A stretch of DNA of 13,641 bases, taken from an uncultured Clostridia bacterium. Its GTDB lineage: Bacteria > Bacillota > Clostridia > UMGS1883. The stretch lies in contig CANRHW010000018.1 in the NCBI GenBank assembly GCA_947630525.1, forward strand, positions 1 to 13,641. Direction: 5' to 3'. The notes beneath the pieces are model-generated. The model saw only the letters and a program-made list of their open reading frames with translations, was not told where the DNA came from and did not search any database. Below, piece by piece: positions 1 to 6,181 of the stretch (position 1 is its first letter; each line of letters opens with the position of its first letter). Both the position numbers and the translations under genes were made by a program.

Positions 1-18
1 TTCGCTGACAGCTTAATT

Positions 19-47
19 AGTTTAACACAATTGCTCCCGTTTGTCAA
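19..47 (-). promoter_or_regulatory. Leftward promoter P2 (distal of a tandem pair)
   Basis: Read on the minus strand there is a consensus -35 TTGACA (plus 42-47), a 17-base spacer, and a -10 TAAACT (plus 19-24). A/T tracts lie directly upstream (plus 50-80), resembling an UP element. Transcription would start near position 12 and leave the window. The stretch AAAAAAAGGGCTTGACAAAC just upstream and through the -35 is almost repeated in promoter P1. The driven gene is not in the window; an rRNA operon is my inference from the tandem, UP-element-rich arrangement. Confidence 0.75.
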
Positions 48-125
48 GCCCTTTTTTTAATTTTTTTAAAAAAATTTTTGACCGCAGCCCTTGTGCCCGC
101 CCGGGTTCCCCCGAAATGCTTTGCC

Positions 126-154
126 ATTATACCACCTTGGCCCCTGTTTGTCAA
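126..154 (-). promoter_or_regulatory. Leftward promoter P1 (proximal of a tandem pair)
   Basis: The minus strand carries a perfect sigma-A type promoter: TTGACA (plus 149-154), a 17-base spacer, and TATAAT (plus 126-131). An A/T tract (plus 160-185) precedes it. It points leftward, in the same direction as the gyrA side of the window, and lies 107 bases upstream of promoter P2. A fully consensus hexamer pair with ideal spacing is typical of stable-RNA promoters; the target itself is outside the window. Confidence 0.85.
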
Positions 155-198
155 CCCCTTTTTTAAAAAAGTTTTAAATTTCTTCATAATCTACAAAT

Positions 199-236
199 GC
201 CCAAAAAACCGGGGCTTTTTGTCCGGATTTTTGGGC
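199..236 (-). terminator. Hairpin terminator, probably bidirectional
   Basis: The inverted repeat has arms GCCCAAAAAACCGG (199-212) and CCGGATTTTTGGGC (223-236). Thirteen of 14 positions pair, around a 10-base loop. In either direction the GC core CCGG is followed by five or six T residues, as in an intrinsic terminator. It begins nine bases after the stop codon of the 58-residue gene ending at 245, so it probably ends the leftward helicase-loader cluster and insulates promoters P1 and P2. Confidence 0.65.
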
Positions 237-244
237 GCTTTGCA

Positions 245-421
245 TTAGAGATCGTCCACGTCCTGAGTGGGCGTTTCGCCGGGATCGGCAGGGGTGCCTG
301 TCCAGCTGCCCAGAGGGTCGGTCTCCAAACTTCCTTTGTCCAAAAAGGCCTGAGCGACTTCCTGCGCCTTTTCGGATTTATCAGACTTGTTGGGTTTTTC
401 TTTGGCCTTGTTCTGCTTCAT
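245..421 (-). CDS. Small hydrophilic protein with DPLGSWTG...QDVDDL tail, unknown function
   Basis: This 58-residue protein starts at ATG 421, where AAGGAG sits six bases upstream. A longer open frame to 481 has no such site. The N-terminal half is highly charged and Lys-rich (MKQNKAKEKPNKSDKSEK) and looks disordered. A short helix-like segment (AQEVAQAFLDKG, residues 19-30) follows, then a Pro/Gly/Asp tail DPLGSWTGTPADPGETPTQ and the C-terminus DVDDL. From memory, very similar tails (DPxGSYTGxP...PVQDADDL) recur in short uncharacterised clostridial proteins, which supports a real gene. There is no signal peptide or membrane segment. The start lies 41 bases inside the end of the upstream membrane-protein gene in another frame, so the two are co-transcribed. 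The function is unknown. Confidence 0.7.
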   Translation of the reverse strand: MKQNKAKEKPNKSDKSEKAQEVAQAFLDKGSLETDPLGSWTGTPADPGETPTQDVDDL

Positions 422-1046
422 AAAGCTCTCCTTGGTTCTTTGCCGCCCGCATATTGGGGTATATCTTATGAAGAACGTCATCGTTAAATCGAAGGTCCAG
501 CCATTCCTCCACCGCGCTTGAGGGCGGCAGGTTTTGCCTGCGCCCGGACTGGCGTTTTACGGCCATATAGCTAAGCTGTAGATTTAGAATGAAGAATACG
601 GCCACCACGGCGGCTATCACTGCGCCGCCATAGCCCTGGACCCTCGATAAAACGGACGAAAGGGCGGGGTTTATGAACCTTATGAGCAAAACGCCCATAA
701 GTCCCCAGAACAGGCAGAAGAGGAGGTGGGTCCTTCCGCCAATGCTCAGGAGCCCATCGCCGTAATCCCAGGAAATCGTGCCGAACAGTTTTTCCTGGAC
801 ATATGAGCAGAGATATTCATAAACCCCGCCCACAGCCGCGCTGACCAGGAAGATTTTGGCAGTAGAGCTGTTTTTACTTATTAATAACGTCAATATCACG
901 GCGCCTATGCCGTAAACTTGACTGAAAGGGCCGAAAACCATACCCTGACGGGACTCCAACACATGGTTAACAACCAGGCACCAGAGGGTCTCCGCCAGAT
1001 AGCCGGCCACCGAGCCCACAGTAAAAACCGATACCAAAAACTCCAT
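381..1046 (-). CDS. CmpB-type putative ABC-transporter permease (PF06541-like)
   Basis: This is a 221-residue membrane protein. Hydrophobic segments lie roughly at residues 3-28, 43-57, 64-80, 104-125 and 139-161, followed by a soluble tail. Signature elements of the PF06541 family are visible. They are ESRQGMVFGPFSQVYGIG (31-48), the E77 region GGVYEYLCSYVQEKLFG, SWDYGDGLLSIGGR (92-105) followed by HLLFCLFWG, and the closing HKIYPNM (193-199). The family name is historical and transport activity is not established; no ATPase gene is adjacent. The start at 1046 has AGGGTGG upstream. The last 41 bases overlap the next small gene. The gene follows the 91-residue gene by 58 bases on the same strand, so it probably shares the helicase-loader transcript, although a membrane role in replication would be speculation. 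Confidence 0.8.
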   Translation of the reverse strand: MEFLVSVFTVGSVAGYLAETLWCLVVNHVLESRQGMVFGPFSQVYGIGAVILTLLISKNSSTAKIFLVSAAVGGVYEYLCSYVQEKLFGTISWDYGDGLLSIGGRTHLLFCLFWGLMGVLLIRFINPALSSVLSRVQGYGGAVIAAVVAVFFILNLQLSYMAVKRQSGRRQNLPPSSAVEEWLDLRFNDDVLHKIYPNMRAAKNQGELYEAEQGQRKTQQV

Positions 1047-1104
1047 AAATCAACCACCCTTGGTAGTTATGATTTACGGAGCAAGCAGTTTTTATTCAGG
1101 AATA

Positions 1105-1380
1105 TTATTCCGCCGAGGCGTCTATTATTCTTAATTCCTCCCGGGCATCGGTAATCGCGGCGATGAGCTGGCCCGTGGGGGTTTCCTGCTGGGGGCAGGT
1201 GCGGATAGTGGCCAAAGCGTTGTACAGGGCGGCGGCGGTTATTTCGTCGGCGCCGGCCTGATCGTCGTCGAGGGCCTTTTTCTCCCAGGCCAGTTCTTCG
1301 GCCGCCTTTGCGGGGTCGGCCTTGAAAAGCAGGATAACGGTGCCCAGCCTGTCAATATGCTTTTGTAAAATATCGTGCAT
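1105..1380 (-). CDS. Hypothetical 91-residue protein coupled to the DnaI-like gene
   Basis: I do not recognise this protein. It has 91 residues, is largely alpha-helical in composition and acidic (EELAWEKKALDDDQAGADE, residues 28-46), and lacks membrane segments or a signal peptide. It begins MHDILQKHIDRLGTVILLF. Its ATG overlaps the TAA stop of the upstream AAA+ ATPase gene by one base (TAATG), with AGGTG eight bases before the ATG inside that gene. Such an overlap usually means translational coupling and related amounts of the two products. It could assist the ATPase or be an unrelated passenger; nothing in the sequence decides. One cysteine (C62) is present and there is no metal-binding cluster. 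Confidence 0.7.
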   Translation of the reverse strand: MHDILQKHIDRLGTVILLFKADPAKAAEELAWEKKALDDDQAGADEITAAALYNALATIRTCPQQETPTGQLIAAITDAREELRIIDASAE

Positions 1381-2372
1381 TACTGTTCACCTCTGCGGTT
1401 TTTCAATTTCCAACGGATATCCTCGCCGAAGAATTTCAGTATGGTATAGCCGCCCGTCAGGCGGGAATAAAGCCGGGGAGAGTAGCGCCTTTCGGTCTCG
1501 TCGATACTGAGATTGGTAGAAATAATGGTGCGCTTGCCCTCCAGCAGGCGGTTATTGACTATGCGGAACAGCTCGGCCGAGGTAAACGGCGTTACGAACT
1601 CCGCCCCCAGATCGTCCAGTATGAGCAGCGCGGAACCGAACACCTTTTCCACCAGATAGCGGTTTTTTTCGGACACGTCGCGGTTAAAGTGCAGGTCCTC
1701 CAAAATGGGGAAAAGGGAATTGGCGCTGACGTAAAGCACGTCCTCGCCCTTGGCTATAAGGGCGTTGGCGATAGCGGAGGAAAGATAGGTTTTGCCCAGT
1801 CCGCAGCCGCCGGTAAAGAACAGATTTTCGTCGGCCGTCGCAAAATTGTCCGCAAAGCTGCGGCATATATTATAAATGGAGCGCATATTTTCCCGGGGGG
1901 ATATGCCCAGGCCCGGATCGGGCTCGTCGCTGTAACAGTCCAGCCGAAAGCCCTCAAAAGTCTGGGAGGTCAGCTTTTCGGAAAGGTTGGCCTGGGTGGA
2001 AAGCTCCCTGTCAAGCTGGGACCTGACGCAGGAGCACAGCTCGCCGCCCCGGCGGCCCGTATCTCCGCAAAGGGGGCAGTCGGGCTTGTCGTCAAGATAG
2101 TCGGCGGGATAGCCGGCGGAGGTCAATATCTTGGCTCTCTCGGCGGCGGCGCGGCGATTTTCCTCCATTATTTCGCGGACGGCCGTCTCCGAGTCACAGT
2201 CGCCCTCGGCCACGCGGCGCACAAGGGCCATCCCCGTGCCGTCAAAGCCCGCCTCTATCTCCCGAAGCCGGGGATATAAGGCAAAGAGCTCGTCCTTGCG
2301 CCGGGCGAAACGCTCCCTGTGGAGCTCGCGGCGGTTCTCAATTATCCGCCGGGCCAAAGCCTCGGTATTCAT
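1380..2372 (-). CDS. DnaI/DnaC-like AAA+ ATPase, probable replicative helicase loader
   Basis: This 330-residue protein has the layout of DnaI/DnaC-type loaders, which place the hexameric replicative helicase on DNA. The N-terminal region (1-95) is helical and Arg/Glu-rich. It is followed by a zinc-ribbon-like cluster Cys99-x2-Cys102 / Cys113-x-Cys115. The C-terminal AAA+ domain holds Walker A GGCGLGKT (188-195) and Walker B LLILDD (249-254). It also has a sensor-1 TN (286-287) and a box-VII-like SPRLYSRL (298-305) with candidate arginine fingers. Length fits DnaI (about 310 residues in Bacillus). The upstream neighbour, 15 bases away, encodes a DnaD-domain protein, as expected for a helicase-loading pair. 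IstB-like transposition ATPases share the fold, but no transposase is present and the N-terminal Cys cluster favours a loader. The ATG start at 2372 has GGGGAGGG nearby. Confidence 0.87.
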   Translation of the reverse strand: MNTEALARRIIENRRELHRERFARRKDELFALYPRLREIEAGFDGTGMALVRRVAEGDCDSETAVREIMEENRRAAAERAKILTSAGYPADYLDDKPDCPLCGDTGRRGGELCSCVRSQLDRELSTQANLSEKLTSQTFEGFRLDCYSDEPDPGLGISPRENMRSIYNICRSFADNFATADENLFFTGGCGLGKTYLSSAIANALIAKGEDVLYVSANSLFPILEDLHFNRDVSEKNRYLVEKVFGSALLILDDLGAEFVTPFTSAELFRIVNNRLLEGKRTIISTNLSIDETERRYSPRLYSRLTGGYTILKFFGEDIRWKLKNRRGEQ

Positions 2373-2387
2373 AAGCTTCCCTCCCCT

Positions 2388-3314
2388 TTATTTGTCGCCG
2401 TTGATGCGCCGGCGCATCTCAATAAGCTCTATCTCGTCTATTTTTGTGCCCCGGGGGGCGTCCTTGCGGTCGTTTTCTTTGATTTTATCCGGGGTTTTTA
2501 TACCTTTCTGATGCCAGCTTGCAAGTATCTTGTTCATGTACGCAAAGGCCAGGCGGCCCGTATTTTTAACGGTTATATCATAGGCCTGCTCCACCATTGC
2601 CGGAGAAAAGTTCATCTCGCTCTTCCACGCGTTGAGATACTTCAGCTCGGACGCGGTAAAGGCCCGGTCCAAGCCAAAAATTCGGCGGCACTGGCCCTGA
2701 AAGCGCTTTTCGGCATTGGCCCGCTTGATAACGGCCTCGGCGCTCTTGATGTCGTTGATGCCGTCCCGGTTCCAGCTCTGGGCCACCTTTTCTATGTAGG
2801 CAAAGCTCCTTTTATCCATGGAAATGCAGTATTCAAACAGCATGAGCACAAGGCTCTGATCCATGCCGTACCAATCCATAAAATTGAAAACGCAGTTTAT
2901 CTCCCGGCGGGTAAGGGGCTTGTCCAGCATATGCTCCACCATTGAAATGGTTTCCCTCATGGTAGGGTCCATTTCCAAAGCCGCCGATATATCCCGGGCG
3001 GACACCTGGGGCGGCCTATCCTCGGCGGGGGAGGGCTCCGGGACGGAGGGCCCGGCGGCGCCGTATTCTATGCCGTCGCCGGTGACGGCGATAAGCCCCT
3101 TGTCGCTCCAGTATTTCCAGGCCTTTTCCACGTCGGTAACGAGAACGCCCAGGGCCTCGGCAACGGTCTCGTTATCGGCTTCAAGACCCCGGGCCGCAGC
3201 GGCCAGGCCATAAAGGTAAACCTTTATATAGGCCCCGTGAGCGCCGGCCATGTAATTATCTATAAAATCCGCCGGTACGCAGACATAACTGTTTTTAACC
3301 TTAAACGCGGCCAC
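2388..3314 (-). CDS. DnaD-domain replication initiation protein with two DnaD repeats
   Basis: DnaD/DnaB-type proteins of Firmicutes remodel origin DNA and recruit the helicase and its loader. I choose GTG 3314 (308 residues). AAGGAAGGTGG precedes it by about eight bases, and the protein then begins MAAFKVKNSYVCVPADFIDN, a usual beginning for the family. An upstream ATG at 3374 lies in the loop of a terminator hairpin. Residues 10-80 resemble a winged-helix domain. A Pro-rich linker (87-103) leads to repeat 1 (about 125-187, ending YIEKVAQSWNRDGI) and repeat 2 (about 215-272, ending YMNKILASWHQKGI). Both carry the conserved Y...W..-GI motif at the end of DnaD (PF07261-like) domains. The basic tail ends RRRINGDK. 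The DnaI-like loader gene follows immediately. Whether this is the functional DnaD, DnaB, or a paralogue cannot be decided here. Confidence 0.87.
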   Translation of the reverse strand: MAAFKVKNSYVCVPADFIDNYMAGAHGAYIKVYLYGLAAAARGLEADNETVAEALGVLVTDVEKAWKYWSDKGLIAVTGDGIEYGAAGPSVPEPSPAEDRPPQVSARDISAALEMDPTMRETISMVEHMLDKPLTRREINCVFNFMDWYGMDQSLVLMLFEYCISMDKRSFAYIEKVAQSWNRDGINDIKSAEAVIKRANAEKRFQGQCRRIFGLDRAFTASELKYLNAWKSEMNFSPAMVEQAYDITVKNTGRLAFAYMNKILASWHQKGIKTPDKIKENDRKDAPRGTKIDEIELIEMRRRINGDK

Positions 3315-3354
3315 AGGGCCCACCACCTTCCTTAAAAATTCGTGATATAAGGGG

Positions 3355-3389
3355 CATAAAAGCCTGGGCTGCATACCCAGGCTTTTATG
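3355..3389 (-). terminator. Perfect 14-bp hairpin after the tRNA gene
   Basis: CATAAAAGCCTGGG (3355-3368) and CCCAGGCTTTTATG (3376-3389) are exact reverse complements around a seven-base loop. On the minus strand the GC-rich stem is followed by TTTTATG, giving a short U-tract, and the hairpin begins nine bases after the CCA end of tRNA-Arg. It is best read as the tRNA terminator. Partial read-through could feed the DnaD-domain gene, for which I see no clear promoter of its own. Confidence 0.75.
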
Positions 3390-3397
3390 CGTTTATT

Positions 3398-3474
3398 TGG
3401 CGTGCTTGAAGGGATTCGAACCCCCGACCCCATGGTTCGTAGCCATGTACTCTATCCAACTGAGCTACAAGCAC
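3398..3474 (-). tRNA. tRNA-Arg (anticodon ACG), CCA encoded
   Basis: Read on the minus strand, the acceptor stem GTGCTTG (3474-3468) pairs with CAAGCAC (3408-3402), followed by discriminator G and an encoded CCA (3400-3398). The D arm contains AGCTCAGTTGGATAGAGT. The anticodon stem CATGG/CCATG encloses loop CTACGAA with anticodon ACG at 3440-3438. The T arm carries GGTTCGAATCC. A34 is normally deaminated to inosine by TadA, so this tRNA would read CGU, CGC and CGA. It is transcribed alone from a strong promoter and followed by a perfect hairpin. Confidence 0.97.
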
Positions 3475-3491
3475 AACTTTCAACAAAAGTT

Positions 3492-3520
3492 ATTATAACA
3501 CACGATAAAGGAAATTGCAA
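3492..3520 (-). promoter_or_regulatory. Promoter of tRNA-Arg
   Basis: On the minus strand, -35 TTGCAA (3520-3515), a 17-base spacer, and a perfect -10 TATAAT (3497-3492) lie upstream of the tRNA. The expected start is near 3485, about ten bases before the mature 5' end at 3474, a normal short leader for RNase P cleavage. Confidence 0.85.
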
Positions 3521-3543
3521 ACACTTTTTATTTTTTTGGGGAT

Positions 3544-3561
3544 AAAAATTGTACAATTTTT
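3544..3561. repeat. 18-bp perfect A/T-rich palindrome upstream of the tRNA promoter
   Basis: AAAAATTGTACAATTTTT is its own reverse complement over all 18 bases. It lies 24 bases upstream of the -35 of the tRNA-Arg promoter and 112 bases after the gyrA stop. A related half-length palindrome TTGTGCAA occurs at 3573-3580. As RNA it would form a weak, nearly all A-U hairpin, so a DNA-level role (operator, UP-like element) is at least as likely as termination. Confidence 0.55.
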
Positions 3562-3608
3562 TTGTGGGGTTTTTGTGCAACAAGTACAAAGGGCGAGCCG
3601 CAATCAGC

Positions 3609-3644
3609 CCGCCCGAGCGGGTCAAAAAGACCGCGCCCGGGCGG
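3609..3644 (-). terminator. GC-rich hairpin downstream of gyrA (possible terminator)
   Basis: CCGCCCGAGCG (3609-3619) pairs with CGCCCGGGCGG (3634-3644). An inner stem GGTC/GACC closes an A5 loop (T5 on the minus strand). The single non-Watson-Crick position is A against C on the plus strand but G-U on the minus-strand RNA. That favours formation in the leftward gyrA transcript, whose stop codon is 28 bases upstream. No U-tract follows directly, so it may be a 3'-end stabiliser or a Rho- or NusG-assisted stop rather than a classical intrinsic terminator. Confidence 0.5.
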
Positions 3645-3672
3645 CGGAAATGACGCCGAAAGCGGATTTCGG

Positions 3673-6114
3673 CTATTCCTCGCTGTCTTCCCGCTCAGTT
3701 TTTGTGACGGAGACCACCTTTACGCCCTCGTCCAGGCGCATCAGGCGGACGCCCTTGGTGCTGCGGCCTATGGTGCTTATATCGGCGGCGGAAATGCGGA
3801 TTACCACGCCCGCGTCGGTTATCATCAAAAGGTCGTCCTCGTCGGTAACACAGTCGATGGCCACTACATTGCCGGTCTGTTCGGTAATATTATAGTTGCG
3901 CAGGCCTATGCCGCCGCGGCTCTGGGTGCGGTAAGCGGACAGGTCGGTGCGTTTGCCGTAGCCGTACTCGGTGACGGTGAGCAGCTCGCCGCCCTGGTGG
4001 GGAGCGCACATACCCACAACATAGTCCCCCTCGCGGAGGGTGAGGGCCTTGACGCCCCTGGCCTGACGGCCCAAAGGCCGAACGCCGCTTTCGTGAAAGC
4101 GTATGGCCATGCCCTGATTAGTGCCGACAACGATCTCGTTTGAGCCGTCGGTCAGCTCCACCTTGATGAGCTCGTCGTCCTCGTCAAGGGATATGGCGAT
4201 GAGCCCGCCCTTACGGACGGTGTCGTACTCGCTGAGGGCGGTTTTTTTGATAACGCCGTTTTTGGTGCACATGAACAGATACTTTCCGTCTTCAAAAGTG
4301 CGCACGGGTATGACGGCGGTAATTTTTTCGTCGTTTTCTATGGGCAGCAGGTTAACTATGGCCGTGCCCCTGGCCTGACGGCCAGCTTCGGGGAGCTGGT
4401 AGGCTTTGAGCCTGTATACCCGGCCCCTGTCGGTAAAGAACAGCACAAGGTCGTGAGTGGACGAGGAAAATATGGTTTCCACATAGTCCTCCTCGCGGGT
4501 CTGCAAACCGGCGATGCCCCGGCCGCCCCGGCGCTGGCTGCGGTAGGTATCGGTGGGCACGCGCTTAACATAACCGAAGTGGGTGAGGGTGATGATGTTT
4601 TCTTCCTCCTCGATAAGGTCCTCGATGTCGATATCGTCCACCATATTGGTTATTTCAGTGCGGCGCTCGTCGCCGTATTTTTCTTTTATCACCAGCAGTT
4701 CCTGCTTGATGATATCCAGCACCATACTTTCGTTGTTCAACACGTCGTTATAATACTTTATTTTTTCCAGAAGTTCGTCATATTCGGCCTGGAGCTTTTC
4801 CTTTTCCAGACCTTGCAGCCGGGCGAGACGCATATCCAATATGGCCTTGGCCTGTTCGTCGGAAAGGCCGAAAGCCGCCATAAGGTTTTCTTTGGCGTCG
4901 TCGTAGCTCTCGCGAATGACCTTTATCACCGCGTCGATATTGTCAAGGGCGATGAGCAGGCCCTCCAATATATGAGCGCGGGCCTTGGCCCTGGCCAGGT
5001 CGTAGCGGGTCCGGCGGACTATGACCTCCTCCTGGAAAGCCAGGTAGTGCTCCAACACCTCTTTGAGGTTGAGTATCTTGGGCTGACCGTCGGCAAGGGC
5101 CAGCATGATTACGCCGAAAACCTCCTGCATCTGGGTGTTTTTGTAGAGATTGTTAAGTACCACGTTGGCGTTGGCGTCTCTCTTGAGTTCGATGACGATG
5201 CGCATACCGTCGCGGTCGGACTCGTCGCGGAGACCGCTGATGCCATCAATTCGCTTTTCACGGACGTGTTCGGCTATTTTTTCGATAAGGCGGGCCTTGT
5301 TCACCTTATAGGGTATCTCGGTAACAATAATGCGCTGCTTTGAGCCCTCCTCGCCCTCAATCTCGGCCCTGGCCCGCGTAAGTATCTTGCCCCGGCCGGT
5401 TTGATAGGCGGCGCGGATGCCGCTGCGGCCCATGATAAGGCCGCCGGTAGGGAAGTCCGGCCCCTTTATATAGCCCATGAGCTCGTCGATGGAGATATCC
5501 CGGTTGTCAATGAGGGCCACTATGCCGTTAATTACCTCGGTCAGGTTGTGAGGAGGTATATTAGTGGCCATGCCCACGGCAATGCCGTTGCTGCCGTTGA
5601 TGAGAAGCTGAGGCAGCCTGGACGGCAGCACGGTGGGTTCTTTAAGGCTGTCGTCAAAGTTGGGCATAAAGTCGATGGTGTCTTTTTCAATGTCGTTAAG
5701 GGCCTCCAGGGCTATCCTGCTGAGGCGGGATTCGGTATAACGGTAGGCGGCCGGAGGGTCGCCGTCCACGCTGCCGAAGTTGCCGTGGCCGTCGATAAGG
5801 GGATAGCGCAGGGAAAAATCCTGGGCCATACGAACCATAGCGTCATAAACGCTGGCGTCGCCGTGGGGGTGATACTTACCCAGCACGTCGCCCACGGTGG
5901 CGGCGCATTTTTTGTAAGGCTTGTCGGGGGTGTAGCCCGCCTGATACATAGTATACAGTATGCGGCGGTGAACGGGTTTAAGTCCGTCTCTTACATCCGG
6001 CAGCGCGCGGCTGACGATTACGCTCATGGCGTACTGGATGTAGGAGGTCTTCATCTCGTCGACTATTTCTACATCGGTTATCTTACCGGGGTTGAAGTCA
6101 TTTATTTCTGCCAT
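3673..6114 (-). CDS. gyrA: DNA gyrase subunit A
   Basis: This 813-residue cytoplasmic subunit cleaves and rejoins DNA in the A2B2 gyrase that introduces negative supercoils. The breakage domain begins YIQYAMSVIVSRALPDVRDG. The catalytic tyrosine is Y126 in AAYRYTE. The quinolone-binding stretch is HPHGDASVYDAMVRMAQ (82-98), with Ala87 at the position of Escherichia coli Ser83 and Asp91 at that of Asp87. The coiled-coil tower spans about residues 370-480. The C-terminal beta-pinwheel opens with the GyrA box QRRGGRG (527-533), needed for DNA wrapping and diagnostic of gyrase rather than topoisomerase IV ParC. Degenerate repeats (GRQARG, QSRGGIG) follow. The acidic tail EREDSEE is typical. The start at 6114 follows a weak GGAAAGG. 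gyrB lies 67 bases upstream, and the two are probably co-transcribed. Confidence 0.98.
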   Translation of the reverse strand: MAEINDFNPGKITDVEIVDEMKTSYIQYAMSVIVSRALPDVRDGLKPVHRRILYTMYQAGYTPDKPYKKCAATVGDVLGKYHPHGDASVYDAMVRMAQDFSLRYPLIDGHGNFGSVDGDPPAAYRYTESRLSRIALEALNDIEKDTIDFMPNFDDSLKEPTVLPSRLPQLLINGSNGIAVGMATNIPPHNLTEVINGIVALIDNRDISIDELMGYIKGPDFPTGGLIMGRSGIRAAYQTGRGKILTRARAEIEGEEGSKQRIIVTEIPYKVNKARLIEKIAEHVREKRIDGISGLRDESDRDGMRIVIELKRDANANVVLNNLYKNTQMQEVFGVIMLALADGQPKILNLKEVLEHYLAFQEEVIVRRTRYDLARAKARAHILEGLLIALDNIDAVIKVIRESYDDAKENLMAAFGLSDEQAKAILDMRLARLQGLEKEKLQAEYDELLEKIKYYNDVLNNESMVLDIIKQELLVIKEKYGDERRTEITNMVDDIDIEDLIEEEENIITLTHFGYVKRVPTDTYRSQRRGGRGIAGLQTREEDYVETIFSSSTHDLVLFFTDRGRVYRLKAYQLPEAGRQARGTAIVNLLPIENDEKITAVIPVRTFEDGKYLFMCTKNGVIKKTALSEYDTVRKGGLIAISLDEDDELIKVELTDGSNEIVVGTNQGMAIRFHESGVRPLGRQARGVKALTLREGDYVVGMCAPHQGGELLTVTEYGYGKRTDLSAYRTQSRGGIGLRNYNITEQTGNVVAIDCVTDEDDLLMITDAGVVIRISAADISTIGRSTKGVRLMRLDEGVKVVSVTKTEREDSEE

Positions 6115-6181
6115 ATTTCACATACCTTTCCGTAGCAATCAGAACTTGGAGGCGGCGGGGCCGTCCATTGGCCGTTCCCAA

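Noticed and set aside
1..198. The two copies of GTTTGTCAA(G/C)CCCTTTTTT as a repeat or attachment site
   Set aside because: Both copies coincide with -35 elements and A/T tracts of promoters at ideal spacing, so shared promoter sequence explains them.
1380..2372. IstB-type insertion-sequence helper ATPase
   Set aside because: No transposase or terminal inverted repeats are present. The N-terminal Cys cluster and the DnaD-domain neighbour favour a helicase loader.
1689..2945. Plus-strand open frames opposite the DnaI-like and DnaD genes
   Set aside because: They are low-complexity Ala/Gly/Leu-rich shadows of GC-biased codons, while the opposite strand encodes clear ATPase and DnaD motifs.
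3315..3374. ATG start at 3374 for the DnaD-domain protein
   Set aside because: The ATG lies in the loop of the tRNA terminator and has no ribosome binding site, whereas GTG 3314 has AAGGAAGGTGG and gives the usual family start.
4453..6135. Long plus-strand open frames opposite gyrA
   Set aside because: These are antisense shadows of gyrA with no domain and no ribosome binding site context.
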